From contig NZ_JAGMUL010000045.1 in NCBI RefSeq assembly GCF_019049285.1, positions 1 through 64,000 on the forward strand: 64,000 bases of DNA, read 5' to 3'. Below the pieces are notes generated by a model. That model was not told the DNA's origin and did not search any database. It saw nothing but the letters and a program-made list of their open reading frames with translations. Position 1 is the first letter of the stretch. Every line of letters starts with the position of its first letter. Source of the stretch: Streptomyces sp. AC550_RSS872 (GTDB lineage: Bacteria; Actinomycetota; Actinomycetes; Streptomycetales; Streptomycetaceae). This document shows positions 25,641 to 35,366 of the stretch, one piece after another. A program made the position numbers and the translations under genes.

Positions 25641-26693
25641 TCAGGCCGCTGCGGCCTCCGACATCCTTGACACGCCACTCGGCAACGAAGGCATACGAGG
25701 CGCTCGCGCCGCAGAGGCCCGCCACTCGGCGGGGGACATCCCGTAAGCGTCCCGGAATACCCGGCTGAAGTGGGCAGCGCTTGTGAAACCCCACTGGCGA
25801 GCCACTGCGGCGATGGTCCGGCCTGCCGCCTCCCGACGGGCAAGCTCACGTCGACACTCCTGGAGCCGGCGGCGCTGGATCCACCGAGCGACCGTGACGT
25901 CCTCGGTCTGGAAGATCTTGTGCAGGTAGCGTACGGAGATCTGGTGGGCACGGGCTATGGCCTCCGGCGTCAGGTCCGGATCGGCAAGGTGCCGGTCGAT
26001 GAATTCCTGGATCCGCGGCAACAGCACATGAGTGGCGCTCGGCGTATCACCTACCTCCTGGTGAAGTCGCTCTGCGACCAGGACGGTGAGGAGGTCGACG
26101 ACGTGGCGGGCCACCACCTCACCGATAGCCAACGGGTACGTTGCCGCCGTGTCCACGAGCTGGGTCAGAAGGGGTGACAGTAGTGAGCCCAACGTGGTGT
26201 CGGGGCTGATGGGTGTCGCCGTGAGCCGTTGCAGGTCGGACTCTCCCAGGCCCAGGAGCCGCCGCGGCAGGACAAGGGATTTCGTCTGGAACGGATGGGG
26301 GAAATCCATCCGCATCGGGCGTGCCATGTCGCAGAAGACGATCTCCCCGGGATGCAGGTGGGCCTCGCGGGCGTCCTGCTCGACTTCGGCGACACCCCTG
26401 ACCAATTGCATGACGACCAGGTACTCGTCTTTGCCCCGTGCGATCAGCTGCGGAGTCCGCCGCGCCCACAGGGGATCGCCATCCACCGTGGCGACCTGTA
26501 GATGGCCCAGCCGGGACGTCCGGATGGTGCCCGAGCAGACCTCGTCCAGGACGGCAATGTCAACCGCGGCGAACGTTTGGGACAGGGCTGCGCGCCAGTA
26601 CGTCTGTCTTTGGTCGGTTGGCACCGAATCCGTGGTGTAGACGGTGCCCGAGAGCTGCATCCCGGGTTCCGGTATCGATGAATCCGGCGACAT
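25641..26693 (-). CDS. AraC-family transcriptional regulator (copy 1)
   Basis: This 350-residue regulator has an N-terminal AraC_binding_2-type sensing domain (DSVPTDQRQTYWRAALSQTF; HPGEIVFCDMARPMRM) and a C-terminal double helix-turn-helix (AIARAHQISVRYLHKIF; AVARQWGFTSAAHFSRVFRD AYGMSPAEW). This architecture is common in actinobacterial regulators of catabolic or stress genes. It is closely similar to the regulator at 29515-30507, including the spacing of all motifs. A decayed LAL gene diverges from it. It has an extra C-terminal tail (APRMPSLPSGVSRMSEAAAA) that runs into the junction with the reductase relic and may not be original. Confidence 0.9.
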   Translation of the reverse strand: MSPDSSIPEPGMQLSGTVYTTDSVPTDQRQTYWRAALSQTFAAVDIAVLDEVCSGTIRTSRLGHLQVATVDGDPLWARRTPQLIARGKDEYLVVMQLVRGVAEVEQDAREAHLHPGEIVFCDMARPMRMDFPHPFQTKSLVLPRRLLGLGESDLQRLTATPISPDTTLGSLLSPLLTQLVDTAATYPLAIGEVVARHVVDLLTVLVAERLHQEVGDTPSATHVLLPRIQEFIDRHLADPDLTPEAIARAHQISVRYLHKIFQTEDVTVARWIQRRRLQECRRELARREAAGRTIAAVARQWGFTSAAHFSRVFRDAYGMSPAEWRASAARAPRMPSLPSGVSRMSEAAAA

Positions 26694-26819
26694 GGTCTCC
26701 GCCCCTCAGTCGGTGTGCTTTCTGGACACCGTGCCAACGGGCGTGCGTCGGCACATCGCGTGAATCCGCTAGATCAGGGATGCAGAACCGGCATGCCGCA
26801 GATGCGTGTGCTCACGGTG

Positions 26820-27967
26820 CGCGGTCGGCAGGCCGTGCGGGCGAGTCGAGACTGATGGCGGCCGCCGTCGGCCACGCGCGGGACAACGGACCACTCGTGC
26901 TGGCGTCCCAGGGCAGCGAGGCGGAGTCGCGACAGTCCTTCGCGTCCCTGCACCAGCTGCTTCTCACCCTCCTCCCCGACCTCGGCACGTTGCCCGACCA
27001 TCCGCGGAGGGCACTCGAGGCCGCGTTCGGCATCGCTCCCGCCGAGGGAACGCCCGACCCAATGCTGCTGCGTGTGGCAGTGCTGCCCCTGTTCGCCGAG
27101 GACTCCCGGCGGCAGCGCATCCTGCTGGTCGCCGACGACGTCCAGCACTTCAATCGCGACTCTCTCAACGGGCTGGGCTTCGTGATGCGTCGTATCACGC
27201 ACGGCGGAAGCCGTGCCCGTGCTGCTGGCGGTCCGCGGGCAGACGCCCCCGGACGGTGTCGCGGGGGACCTGCGCACCCTGCTCGTGGGGTGACCAAACA
27301 GGCCGCGGCCGAACTCGCGGAAGCCCCGCCGCACGCCCGCCCGTCGGCCGGACTCGGAGCGACCTGCTGCGACAGGCCGCCGGAAATCCGCTGGCCATCA
27401 TCGAACTGTGCCGCGCGGACACAACGGGCGGCGCGGGAGCACTGCCCGGCCGCGGGCTGCCGCAGACGGAGCGTATCCAGGAGTTGTACGCCGCCCGCCG
27501 GCGCGGCCTGCGCGGCCTGCGCGGCCTGCGCGGCCTGCCGGAGATGACAACAACTGATCCTGTACGCAACGGCGCCGGAGTACGAAGACCTGGCCACGAT
27601 CATGGCTGCTGCCGACGCCGGGACGAATCTCAGGGCGTGGGGACCGGCCGAGGAGGCCGGTCTGATGACCGTCGTGGACGGGCGGGTGGTCTTCTGGCAT
27701 CCGCTGGCACGGGCAGGCTCCTACCACGGAGCCCCCGCCCATCTCCGGCAGCAGGCCCACCGGGACCTGGCGGCTGCCCTCACGGCCGATCCTGCCCGCC
27801 GGGCCTGTCACCTCGCCGCCGGGTGCCTCGGCCAGGACGAGTCCGTGGCAGCGGCTCTTGAGGACACCGCCGAACTCGCCGAGCAGCGCGGCGGCATCTT
27901 CGCGGCGGCACAGGCGCTGGAACGGGTCGGTGGAGTGCAGCCCCGCCGGTGTACCCGTACGGGGCGG
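26820..27967 (+). pseudogene. Decayed LAL-type LuxR regulator
   Basis: Fragments in different frames reconstruct the ATPase region of a LAL protein. There is a degenerate P-loop GRAGESRLMAAAV (expected G-x-G-K-S), then SFASLHQLLLTLLPDLGTLPD, Walker B-like ILLVADDVQHFNRDSL, VLLAVRGQTPPDG, GNPLAIIELCRADT, and AEEAGLMTVVDGRVVFWHPLARA. Frameshifts occur near 27215, 27290 and 27550. No C-terminal LuxR helix-turn-helix follows. It diverges from the AraC gene at 25641-26693, just as the intact LAL at 30715 diverges from the AraC gene at 29515. Confidence 0.8.
27501..27536 (+). repeat. Four tandem copies of a 9-bp unit
   Basis: GCGCGGCCT is repeated four times without change, encoding repeated Arg-Gly-Leu in the decayed LAL frame just before the PEMT segment. 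Intact LALs normally have a single R-G-L there. The expansion is probably replication slippage in a gene no longer under selection. Confidence 0.9.
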
Positions 27968-28915
27968 TGAAGGCGTCGGCGCGATGGTGTCGATCTTCCT
28001 GTACGCACTCGCCGCTGGGGCGGAGTTTCACACGTCGAAGATCGGCGACCGGCTCGCCCGCAGCGCTATGGACCCGTCACCGTACTCGCCATGAAACTCC
28101 TGGCAGACGAGAGCGGCCCGAGGCATCGGACGCGTCGAACGTCGGCAACGAGATGCTGACACCGATCAAGGAATTCATCGGCCCAGATCGATTGCGCTCG
28201 CGCACCATGTTTCCGTCCGTTACCTGCAACAAGCTCTTCCAGAGTGACGGCATATCGGCGGCCAGTGGGTGCGGCAGCGGCGTCAGCCGGCAAGAGCTGG
28301 GTCGGACGTCGAACCAGAGGTTGACGGTGCCGGCCGGAGAACTCCGACGGCGGCGCGTCGCGTGTTCCGCCGGGCCGACCGCCTCCAGCGCTGCACCACG
28401 CACGCCCGACGGCCCCGAACTGCGGAGCTGGGCGACCAGCGCCTGGGTACGCGCGAGCTGGTTCCGTGACGAGCTGTTCCTGAAACTGTTCAGCGCCGCC
28501 GCGCTCGGTTCCGATGCCCTGAGCGCCACAGCGGCATCCCCCGGGTGGTCCTCCTCATCGACGCAGCCCTCGGCCACACCAGACTCATCCAGAACAAGGG
28601 CGCTGAACGGCACACACGTCAGGTGCCCTGCTCGTGCGCCTGCTCACATCTTTGGTGCAGGTTTCCGCTCGCTCCCCCATGTAGGCACTCTGCTGAGCGT
28701 GCTGGGCGAGCTGCCGGAGATCCACTGCGCTGTGGGCGATCCGGCCACCGATCCTCGACCGCTTGAAGCACTTCGTCGACTGCCACGAATCGGCCGAACC
28801 TCCTCCGAGAGCTCGTCGACAAGTGTGAGCGCCTCACTGCCGGCGCGGCGCGCAGCGCGCCCGCTGGAGCCGAGTGTGCGAGAGCGAGGGGCGGCATGCT
28901 CACCGAGGCGATCCG
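27968..28915. other. Non-coding or heavily decayed stretch
   Basis: About 950 bases between the LAL relic and the SsgA-like gene have no frame with a coherent family match on either strand. Short pieces such as VVLLIDAALGHTRLIQ (about 28543-28590, plus strand) hint at a wrecked P-loop ATPase, but this is not firm. The block is probably the debris of one or more lost genes. Confidence 0.5.
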
Positions 28916-29359
28916 TCACTCGCTTCCCGCCATGAGTTCGGCCACGACGCGGTCCAGGTCGATGTGAAGTCCCTCCGCGCCTGGTGGCACGACCATGTCG
29001 GTCTGCTCCAAAAACGCGGTGACCGCCGAAGCCGCGATGTCCAGCACGGCGGCCCCCGCAGCGGACCTGACGACTATGCGCACCGAGTGCCGATGGCAGC
29101 GGTGCGGGGGCGTCACCAGGACGTCTCCGACGCCCGCCGGTCGGCTCAGTCCCGCCGACAGGAGACTGCGAGCGAACACCCAGTCGACCGTCCCGGTCGA
29201 CGTCCCCCCGAGGGAGAGGCACACGGCGTAGGGGTCGGCCCTGTCGTAGCGCAGCTCGGCGGGCAGCGAGGCCGACAGTTCGTCAGCGACGACGACATGC
29301 ACCAGGACCTCGTGGATGACCGAGGTGCCATCGGCGGCACCGGGAAACGGCTGAGTCAT
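28916..29359 (-). CDS. SsgA-like protein (SALP), sporulation/cell-division regulator family
   Basis: This 147-residue protein is a full-length SsgA-family member. Recognisable blocks are LPAELRYDRADPYAVCLSL, VDWVFARSLLSAGL, PAGVGDVLVTPPHR and FLEQTDMVVPPGAEG. SALPs are limited to morphologically complex actinomycetes and act at septum formation and spore maturation by recruiting division proteins. The ATG at 29359 has only a weak ribosome site. It stands between decayed sequence and an AraC gene, with no sporulation gene nearby, so it is probably an accessory SALP paralogue rather than SsgA or SsgB. Confidence 0.9.
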   Translation of the reverse strand: MTQPFPGAADGTSVIHEVLVHVVVADELSASLPAELRYDRADPYAVCLSLGGTSTGTVDWVFARSLLSAGLSRPAGVGDVLVTPPHRCHRHSVRIVVRSAAGAAVLDIAASAVTAFLEQTDMVVPPGAEGLHIDLDRVVAELMAGSE

Positions 29360-29514
29360 TTCTTACCCCGATCAGGACTGTTCTTTGGGGGTGGCGTCTA
29401 TGCAAATGACCCTAAAGTCGCCAATTGGAAGTAGCTTGCCGTAGAACGTACGACGTGTTGCCTGTTAGAGCCCCGATCCCGAACTTCCACGATCGATGAT
29501 TCCCAGGGGCACGA

Positions 29515-30507
29515 CTATGGTCTGTGGATGGCGCGATACTCGCTGGGGGACATCCCATAGGCGGCCCGGAACACCCGGCTGAAGTGGGCGGCACTGGTGA
29601 ATCCCCACCGGTGTGCCACCGAGATGATGGTGCGACTCGCGGCCTCCCGATGAAGGAGATCCTGTCGGCACGCTTCCAGGCGGCGGCTCTGGATCCAGCG
29701 ACTGACCGTGGTGTCCTCGCCCTCGAAGATCTTATGCAGGTAGCGCACGGAGATGTGATGGGCCCGGGCGATGACCTCAGGAGTCAGGTCGGGATCGGCC
29801 AGGTGTTGGCCGATGAACGTCCGAATCCGCAGCAGCATCACCGCATCCCCGCTTGGTGTCCCCCCGGAGACCCTGCCGAGTTGTTCATCGGCCAGGACGG
29901 TCAGCAGATCCACGACATTGCGGGCGAGCAATTCACCTGTGTGCGGTCGAAACGATCCCGCAGTGTCCACGAGCCGGGACAGATAGACGGACAGCAGTCC
30001 TCCGAGTGCCATGTCGGAGCGAAGGGGAGATGCTGTGATCTGCCGCAGGTCCGATTCGCGCAGCCCTAGAACCGGCCGCGGCAGAACAATGGATTTCGTC
30101 CGGAAGCACTCGGGAAGGAGCATCCGGACCGGCCGTGCCATGTCATAGATGAAGACTTCCCCGGGCTGCACGCCGACGTCGCGGGCATCCTGCTCAAGCC
30201 TGGCAACCCCTTTGCTCAGGAGCTTCACGACCACGTACTCGTCCTCGTCGCCCCGGGCGATGAGCCGCGGCGTGCGCCGGGCTTCGAGGGCATCGCCGTC
30301 CACCATGGTGACCTGGAGCCTGCCCAGCGGTGCCGTGCGGATCGTGCCGGAGTGCACCTCTTCGGGGACGGACATGTCCACCGCGCCGAAGGTCCGGGAC
30401 AGGGCCTCACGCCAGTACTCCCGTCGCCGGTGGGTCGGCACCGTGTCCGTAGTGAGGAGGTTGCCAGCGAAGCTGTGTTCATCGAGCTGCGGTGCGCCGG
30501 TGGTCAC
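29515..30507 (-). CDS. AraC-family transcriptional regulator (copy 2)
   Basis: This 330-residue regulator has the same architecture as the one at 25641-26693: DTVPTHRRREYWREALSRTFGAVD at the N-terminus, a QPGEVFIYDMARPVRM cupin strand, and the DNA-binding end VIARAHHISVRYLHKIFEGED ... AHRWGFTSAAHFSRVFRAAYGMSP. It ends soon after SPSEYRAIHRP, the normal family end. It starts with GTG at 30507 after GAAAGGTACGAAAC. It diverges from an intact LAL gene with a 207-bp intergenic region, so mutual regulation is likely. Confidence 0.9.
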   Translation of the reverse strand: MTTGAPQLDEHSFAGNLLTTDTVPTHRRREYWREALSRTFGAVDMSVPEEVHSGTIRTAPLGRLQVTMVDGDALEARRTPRLIARGDEDEYVVVKLLSKGVARLEQDARDVGVQPGEVFIYDMARPVRMLLPECFRTKSIVLPRPVLGLRESDLRQITASPLRSDMALGGLLSVYLSRLVDTAGSFRPHTGELLARNVVDLLTVLADEQLGRVSGGTPSGDAVMLLRIRTFIGQHLADPDLTPEVIARAHHISVRYLHKIFEGEDTTVSRWIQSRRLEACRQDLLHREAASRTIISVAHRWGFTSAAHFSRVFRAAYGMSPSEYRAIHRP

Positions 30508-30714
30508 GTTTCGTACCTTTCAAACAACGTCCATCTTCACCATCGAGCCTGGGGCGGGTCCGCGCCCGGGACATCGGCACGATGACTGCGAAGTGACTGT
30601 GGCGGGGGCTCTGCGTAGGCCGCGCTCTCGCGCACGTCCCCTGCTCCTCTGGCGCACATACAATGGTTTCACAGCGTTTTCGCTGATCAGCGCACTGCCT
30701 CTGGGGAGTATCGG

Positions 30715-33468
30715 GTGTCGGACGACGAGCTATTCGGCAGAGACGAGGAGTTCGCCGCTCTCGCCGCACTCATCGACGGCCTGCCCAAGGCCGGCGGGGC
30801 GCTCGTGGTCCGCGGTGCTCCTGGCATTGGCAAGTCCGCGCTCCTTGCAAGGGCCGCGCGCCAGGCGGAACTCTCGGGAGTCACCGTGCTCACCGCGTCC
30901 GGCGTGGAGGCCGAAAGCCAGCTGCCCTTCGTCGGACTGTACCAGCTGACGCGAACGATGCTGGACCAAGTTCCAGGTCTGCCGCCGGTTCAGGCGGAAG
31001 CGCTTCTGGGGGCTTTCGGATTGGCCGAGCCATCCCCCACGGGGCGCGCCCCGCAACTCTTCATGATCGCTCTGGCTACGCTCGACCTGCTCGGCGAAGC
31101 CGCCGGACAAGCGCCCGTGCTGCTGGTCGTCGATGACGCGCAATGGCTGGACGCGCCGACCGTGGGCGTTCTCGCGTTCATCGCCCGGCGGCTCGGGTCC
31201 GAACCCTTGGGAATGCTGTTCGGCATCCGCGACGGACACACCACGGGCCTGGATGCCCTCGCACTGCGCGAGCTCCGGCTCCGCCCCCTCACCAGGACCG
31301 AGGCCGGAGCCCTCCTGGATGCGGTGGAGCCGCAGCTGGAACCGCCGCTCCGGCACCGGGTGCTCGACGCGGCCGCGGGCAACCCCTTGGCCCTCATCGA
31401 ACTGCCTGCCGCGCTGCGTGAGCGGGGAGCAACTGCCGAGGCCCTGACCTCCTCAGCCATTCCCCTCACCTCAAGACTTGAACAGGCATTCGCATCCCGG
31501 CTGCTCAACCTGCCGTCCGAAGCGTGCAGCGTGCTGCTCGTCGCGGCCTCCGACGACGAAGGGGAGCTGGGCGAGGTGCTCGCGGCCGCTTCGATACTGG
31601 CGGGCACCGACCTCTCGCCGGAATCCTTGTCTCCTGCGCTGGCGATCGGCCTGGTCACTGCGGACGAACACCGGATCCGGTTCTGCCACCCTCTCGTACG
31701 GTCGGCGGTCCTGCAGACCGCTTCGCTCGCCGAGCGCCTCGCCGCGCACCGCGCGCTGGCCACGGTCCTGGACGGTCAGCCCGATCGTCAGACCTGGCAC
31801 AGGGCTGCGGCCAGTGACCGGCGCGACGAATCTGTCGCCATGCAACTGGACCTGACAGCCGCCAGAGCAGAGGCCCGAGGCGCGTCAGCCGTGGCCCTTG
31901 CAGCCCTGGAGCGGTCCATGGCGCTCGGCGAAAACCCTGCGCGCAAGGGAAAGCGCCTGCTCAAGGCAGCAGAACTGGCCCTCGAACTCGGCAGGACGGA
32001 TCAAGCCGCGGCCCTGCTCCAGTTGTCGGAACCACTGGAGCGTGACGTGCTGGAGCGGGCCCGCGCGGTGCTGCTGAGCGAGGGGCTCGAACTCGATGTG
32101 TCGACCAGCATCCCGCGTCTGCATCTCCTCATCGCCACGGCGGAGGAGGCGGCGGCCGCCGGTGATCCCGAACTCGCACTGCGGCTTCTGCGAGCGGCCG
32201 CGCGACGATGCTGGTGGTCCGACCCGGGGCGTGCTCTGCGCGAGCGTGTGGTGGCCGCGGCCGAGCGGCTGCCCGTGCCAGAGCTGCACCCGGACCTGAT
32301 ATTCGTCCTGGTCGGCGCGACTCCGCTCGAGCGTGGCGCGACGGTGATCGAGCGGTTCGAGCGCCTGGAGAGGCAGGGCGGCTTCGACGCCTTGGCCGCC
32401 TCCACGCTCGGTACGGCGGCCACGATGATGGGTGGCTACGACCACGCGGCGGGCTTCCTCCGTCACGCGGCGGCCGGCCTGCGGGCCCAGGGACGCCTGG
32501 GGCTCCTCGCCCAGACCTTGGTATCGCTGTCGTTCACCTCGGCGCACATCGTGGACTGGGAATCAGGCCTGCCGAGCGTGGCCGAGGCCATCCGGCTCGC
32601 AGAGGAGAACGCCCAGCCTCGCTGGCTCACCGGTGCGCTCATCGCCAAGGCCCACTTCTCGGCGGTGCTCGGGGACGTGGAGACGGCGCAGACCGTCATC
32701 GAACAGGCCGAGCGCCAGGCACTGGCCGTGGCGAGCCCCTCCAACCTCGCCTTCATCCAGATCACGAGAGGTGTGATCGGACTCGCGGCCGGGCGTCACG
32801 CCGAGGCGTTCGCCTGCGTGTGGCGGGTCTTCGACCCTACGGACCCCGCGCATCATCCCTATCTCCAGACCATCGCGATCTCAACGCTCGCCGAGGCCGC
32901 CGTGAGTGACGAAGAACGGGCCCTGGCGCGCAAGGCCCTCAGTCGGCTCGACGAATCGGCCGCGACCACAACAGCCCGGCTGATCAGGGCGAACCTGGGG
33001 CTCGCGCACGCCCTGCTGGCAGACGACGAGGACGCCGAGGCGTCGTTCCGGTCGGCGCTTGCCCTGGACCTGTCCCGGGATCCCTTCACGCGGGCCCGCC
33101 TCCTGCTCGCGTACGGCATTTGGCTGCGCCGTCGGCGCCGGGTGATGGAGTCCCGCGCGCCACTGCGGATCGCCAAGGGCTCCTTCGCCTCGTTGGGGGC
33201 CCAACCGTGGCACGAGCGCGCCTGCCAAGAGCTCCGCTCCGCGGGTGAGGGTGGCGCGCAGAGCATGTCCTCAGACTGGGATGTGCTCACCCCGCAGGAA
33301 CTACAGATCGCGCAGCTGGCCTCGACGGGGCTCTCCAACCGGGAGATAGCCCAGCAGCTCTATCTCTCCCACCGCACCATCGGAGCACACCTGTATCGGA
33401 TCTATCCGAAGCTGGGGATCACATCCCGTGGCCAGCTGCGGGACAAGCTCCAGCTGGGCGGATGGTAA
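30715..33468 (+). CDS. LuxR-family ATPase regulator (LAL type)
   Basis: This 917-residue regulator has Walker A RGAPGIGKSALL at about residues 33-44 and Walker B APVLLVVDDAQWLDAPT near 130-145. It continues with the conserved GNPLALIELPAAL segment, a long helical middle region and a C-terminal LuxR DNA-binding domain (LTPQELQIAQLASTGLSNREIAQQLY; SHRTIGAHLYRIYPKLGI). The GTG at 30715 gives the canonical start FGRDEEFAAL at residue 7. All domains are present, so it is probably functional. It is divergent from the AraC copy 2, and a broken MFS gene converges on its end. Confidence 0.93.
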   Translation: MSDDELFGRDEEFAALAALIDGLPKAGGALVVRGAPGIGKSALLARAARQAELSGVTVLTASGVEAESQLPFVGLYQLTRTMLDQVPGLPPVQAEALLGAFGLAEPSPTGRAPQLFMIALATLDLLGEAAGQAPVLLVVDDAQWLDAPTVGVLAFIARRLGSEPLGMLFGIRDGHTTGLDALALRELRLRPLTRTEAGALLDAVEPQLEPPLRHRVLDAAAGNPLALIELPAALRERGATAEALTSSAIPLTSRLEQAFASRLLNLPSEACSVLLVAASDDEGELGEVLAAASILAGTDLSPESLSPALAIGLVTADEHRIRFCHPLVRSAVLQTASLAERLAAHRALATVLDGQPDRQTWHRAAASDRRDESVAMQLDLTAARAEARGASAVALAALERSMALGENPARKGKRLLKAAELALELGRTDQAAALLQLSEPLERDVLERARAVLLSEGLELDVSTSIPRLHLLIATAEEAAAAGDPELALRLLRAAARRCWWSDPGRALRERVVAAAERLPVPELHPDLIFVLVGATPLERGATVIERFERLERQGGFDALAASTLGTAATMMGGYDHAAGFLRHAAAGLRAQGRLGLLAQTLVSLSFTSAHIVDWESGLPSVAEAIRLAEENAQPRWLTGALIAKAHFSAVLGDVETAQTVIEQAERQALAVASPSNLAFIQITRGVIGLAAGRHAEAFACVWRVFDPTDPAHHPYLQTIAISTLAEAAVSDEERALARKALSRLDESAATTTARLIRANLGLAHALLADDEDAEASFRSALALDLSRDPFTRARLLLAYGIWLRRRRRVMESRAPLRIAKGSFASLGAQPWHERACQELRSAGEGGAQSMSSDWDVLTPQELQIAQLASTGLSNREIAQQLYLSHRTIGAHLYRIYPKLGITSRGQLRDKLQLGGW

Positions 33469-33556
33469 CCGGATTCCGACGGCCGCGGTCTGCACCCCTG
33501 CTTTCACCCTCTTCCGCCTTCGGCTTCCTCCAGCCCGAGGGCGGCAGGCCCCAGCT

Positions 33557-34528
33557 GTTGAGGTGGGCATGCGCATCGGGGTCGAGCTGGTAGATGGTGT
33601 GCCGGCCGAGAATGAGGGTCGTCTGCACGGCCATCTCGATCAGGACTGCGGCCAGACCGATCAGGACGATGCTGCGCTGTCCGAAGCCGGCGAGTGTGAA
33701 CGCCACGGCAACGACGGCGAGCGCAGCACCCGGTCATGGCCGCGTCAACTTGCGGTCGGCCCAGTGCCCGGCCAACGGAGCCACGGCCGCACCGGGCGCT
33801 CCGACGAGGGCGAAGATACCGACTCCCACCTCGGAGTAGTGGAACCGGGGCCCGGTGGGGACGTACGAGATGGTCGCGGTCATCCAGAAAGCGCTGAACG
33901 AACCGAGCATCGCCGCCTGGTACAGCCCACGCCGCAGCAACTCCGGTTGAGGACACACCAGTTGGACGGTGGGGCACAGCACCTGGGCATAGGGCATGGT
34001 CGTGGTGGGCGTGTGCTGCGGCAGCGCCGCACGCAGGGCTTTGGCGAGGAGAGCCATGAGGGCGGCGGAGCCGAGGTAGACGACGCGCCGGCCGGCGAGG
34101 TCGGAGACCAGGCTGCCAAGGGTCCGGGAGAGCAGGATGCCGGCGAGCAGGCCGCTCATCACCTGGCCGACGATGCGGCCGCGGGCGTGGTCGGGGGCCA
34201 GGCTCGCCGTGAAGGGCACGAGGATCTGCGCGACGACCGACGTTGCGCCGCTGAGCAAGGACGCCGTCAGCAGCACGGGGAAGTTCGTGGCGAGCCCGGC
34301 CGTGACGAGGGCGAGCGTGGTGACCGCCAGCAGCCCGGTGATCAGGCGGCGCTTCTCCAACCGGTCGCTGAGCGGGACCAGGAGAAGCATGCCGACCACG
34401 TAGCCGACCTGGGTGAGGGTGATCAGCCAACCTGCGCCCGCCGTGCTGACGTGTGAGGAGAGCAGCGGCTGGGCGTAGTACAGGTTGGCGACGGTCATGC
34501 CGGAGGCGACGGCCAGCAGCGCTATCAA
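33557..34528 (-). pseudogene. Broken MFS transporter
   Basis: The frame from about 34528 encodes an MFS N-terminus (ASGMTVANLYYAQPLL, DRLEKRRLITG as loop 2-3) and runs through about eight helices to GHWADRKLTRP at 33734. The expected continuation (VAFTLAGFGQRSIVLIGLAAVLIE...LDPDAHAHLNS) is in another frame to about 33557, so a frameshift lies near 33735. After that the last one or two helices are replaced by unrelated sequence. No good start codon or ribosome site precedes the first helix. The gene resembles drug-efflux MFS members (YgaY/YybF type). Confidence 0.8.
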
Positions 34529-34751
34529 CAGCCCGGCACGCCGTGCGAGGTCTTTTTGTGGCGGGCAGGCGTGGGGCCTGGAGTTCAGATGAATCAGATA
34601 TGAGTACCTTCTTGGGGCGAACCGAGCAGCCCGGCCCGAGAGGCCGGCCGGGCAGAACCTGCCGCGGCGCCCCCGGACCGGAACGCAACCGGATCACTGG
34701 ACAGACACTGTGCGACGACGTGCTCACTTCGGGGCCCGCCTGGCGTCAGCC

Positions 34752-35366
34752 TCAGTCGAAACGCAGATCGGAGAGCTGCCGTTCGAGCGCGGCGGTGTCG
34801 TCCGTGGGCGTCTCCTCGGCCGGGCGGGCGGCCACCAGGGCGGCCAGCTCGCCGCCCGCCCGCCGTATGCGCGCGGGCAGGCCCTCGGTGTACTCGTCAC
34901 CGCCGGATCCCCAGTCCTCGGACGCCGCGTACACCGCGGTGGGTACGACGGCGGCGCGCAGGTAGGCGAAGAGCGGGCGCAGGGCGTGCTCCAGGACCAG
35001 GGAGTGGCGGGCCGTGCCTCCCGTCGCCGCGACGAGGACCGGCTTTCCGGTGAGGGCGTCCGGGTCGATCAGATCGAAGAAGGACTTGAACAACCCGCTG
35101 TAGGAGGCGGTGAACACAGGGGTCACGGCGATCAGGCCATGGGCGCCCGACACCGTCTCGATCGCGGCGGCCAGCTGCGGTGACGGGAATCCGGTCACGA
35201 GGTTGTTGGCGACGGCGACGGCCAGTTCCCGCAGCTCGACGACGTCGGTCTCCACGTCGTAGCCCTGAGCGGCGAGTTCACTGCGGGCCGACTCGGCGAG
35301 ATGGTCGGCGAGCAGGCGGGTGGAGGACGGGGTGCTCAGCCCTGCGGACACGGCGACGAGTTTCAT
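34752..35366 (-). CDS. FMN reductase, CE1759-type (NADPH-dependent flavin reductase)
   Basis: This 204-residue flavodoxin-like protein has the FMN-phosphate loop VSAGLSTPSSTRLLAD near the N-terminus, and VFTASYSGLFKSFFDLID and VLVAATGGTARHSL as flavin-contact segments. It supplies reduced flavin, most likely to the LLM monooxygenase encoded upstream. The ATG at 35366 overlaps that gene's stop by 4 bp and follows CAGGAGGTGTCC, so the two are coupled. This pairing is a recurrent two-component monooxygenase arrangement in actinobacteria. The substrate is unknown. Confidence 0.92.
   Translation of the reverse strand: MKLVAVSAGLSTPSSTRLLADHLAESARSELAAQGYDVETDVVELRELAVAVANNLVTGFPSPQLAAAIETVSGAHGLIAVTPVFTASYSGLFKSFFDLIDPDALTGKPVLVAATGGTARHSLVLEHALRPLFAYLRAAVVPTAVYAASEDWGSGGDEYTEGLPARIRRAGGELAALVAARPAEETPTDDTAALERQLSDLRFD

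Noticed and set aside
27501..27536. Possible CRISPR-like or coiled-coil repeat
   Set aside because: Repeats are 9 bp, perfect and contiguous with no spacers; simple tandem expansion in a pseudogene.
34528..34751. Small divergent gene upstream of the broken MFS
   Set aside because: The plus-strand frames there are short and Arg/Pro-rich, without a ribosome site or recognisable motif.
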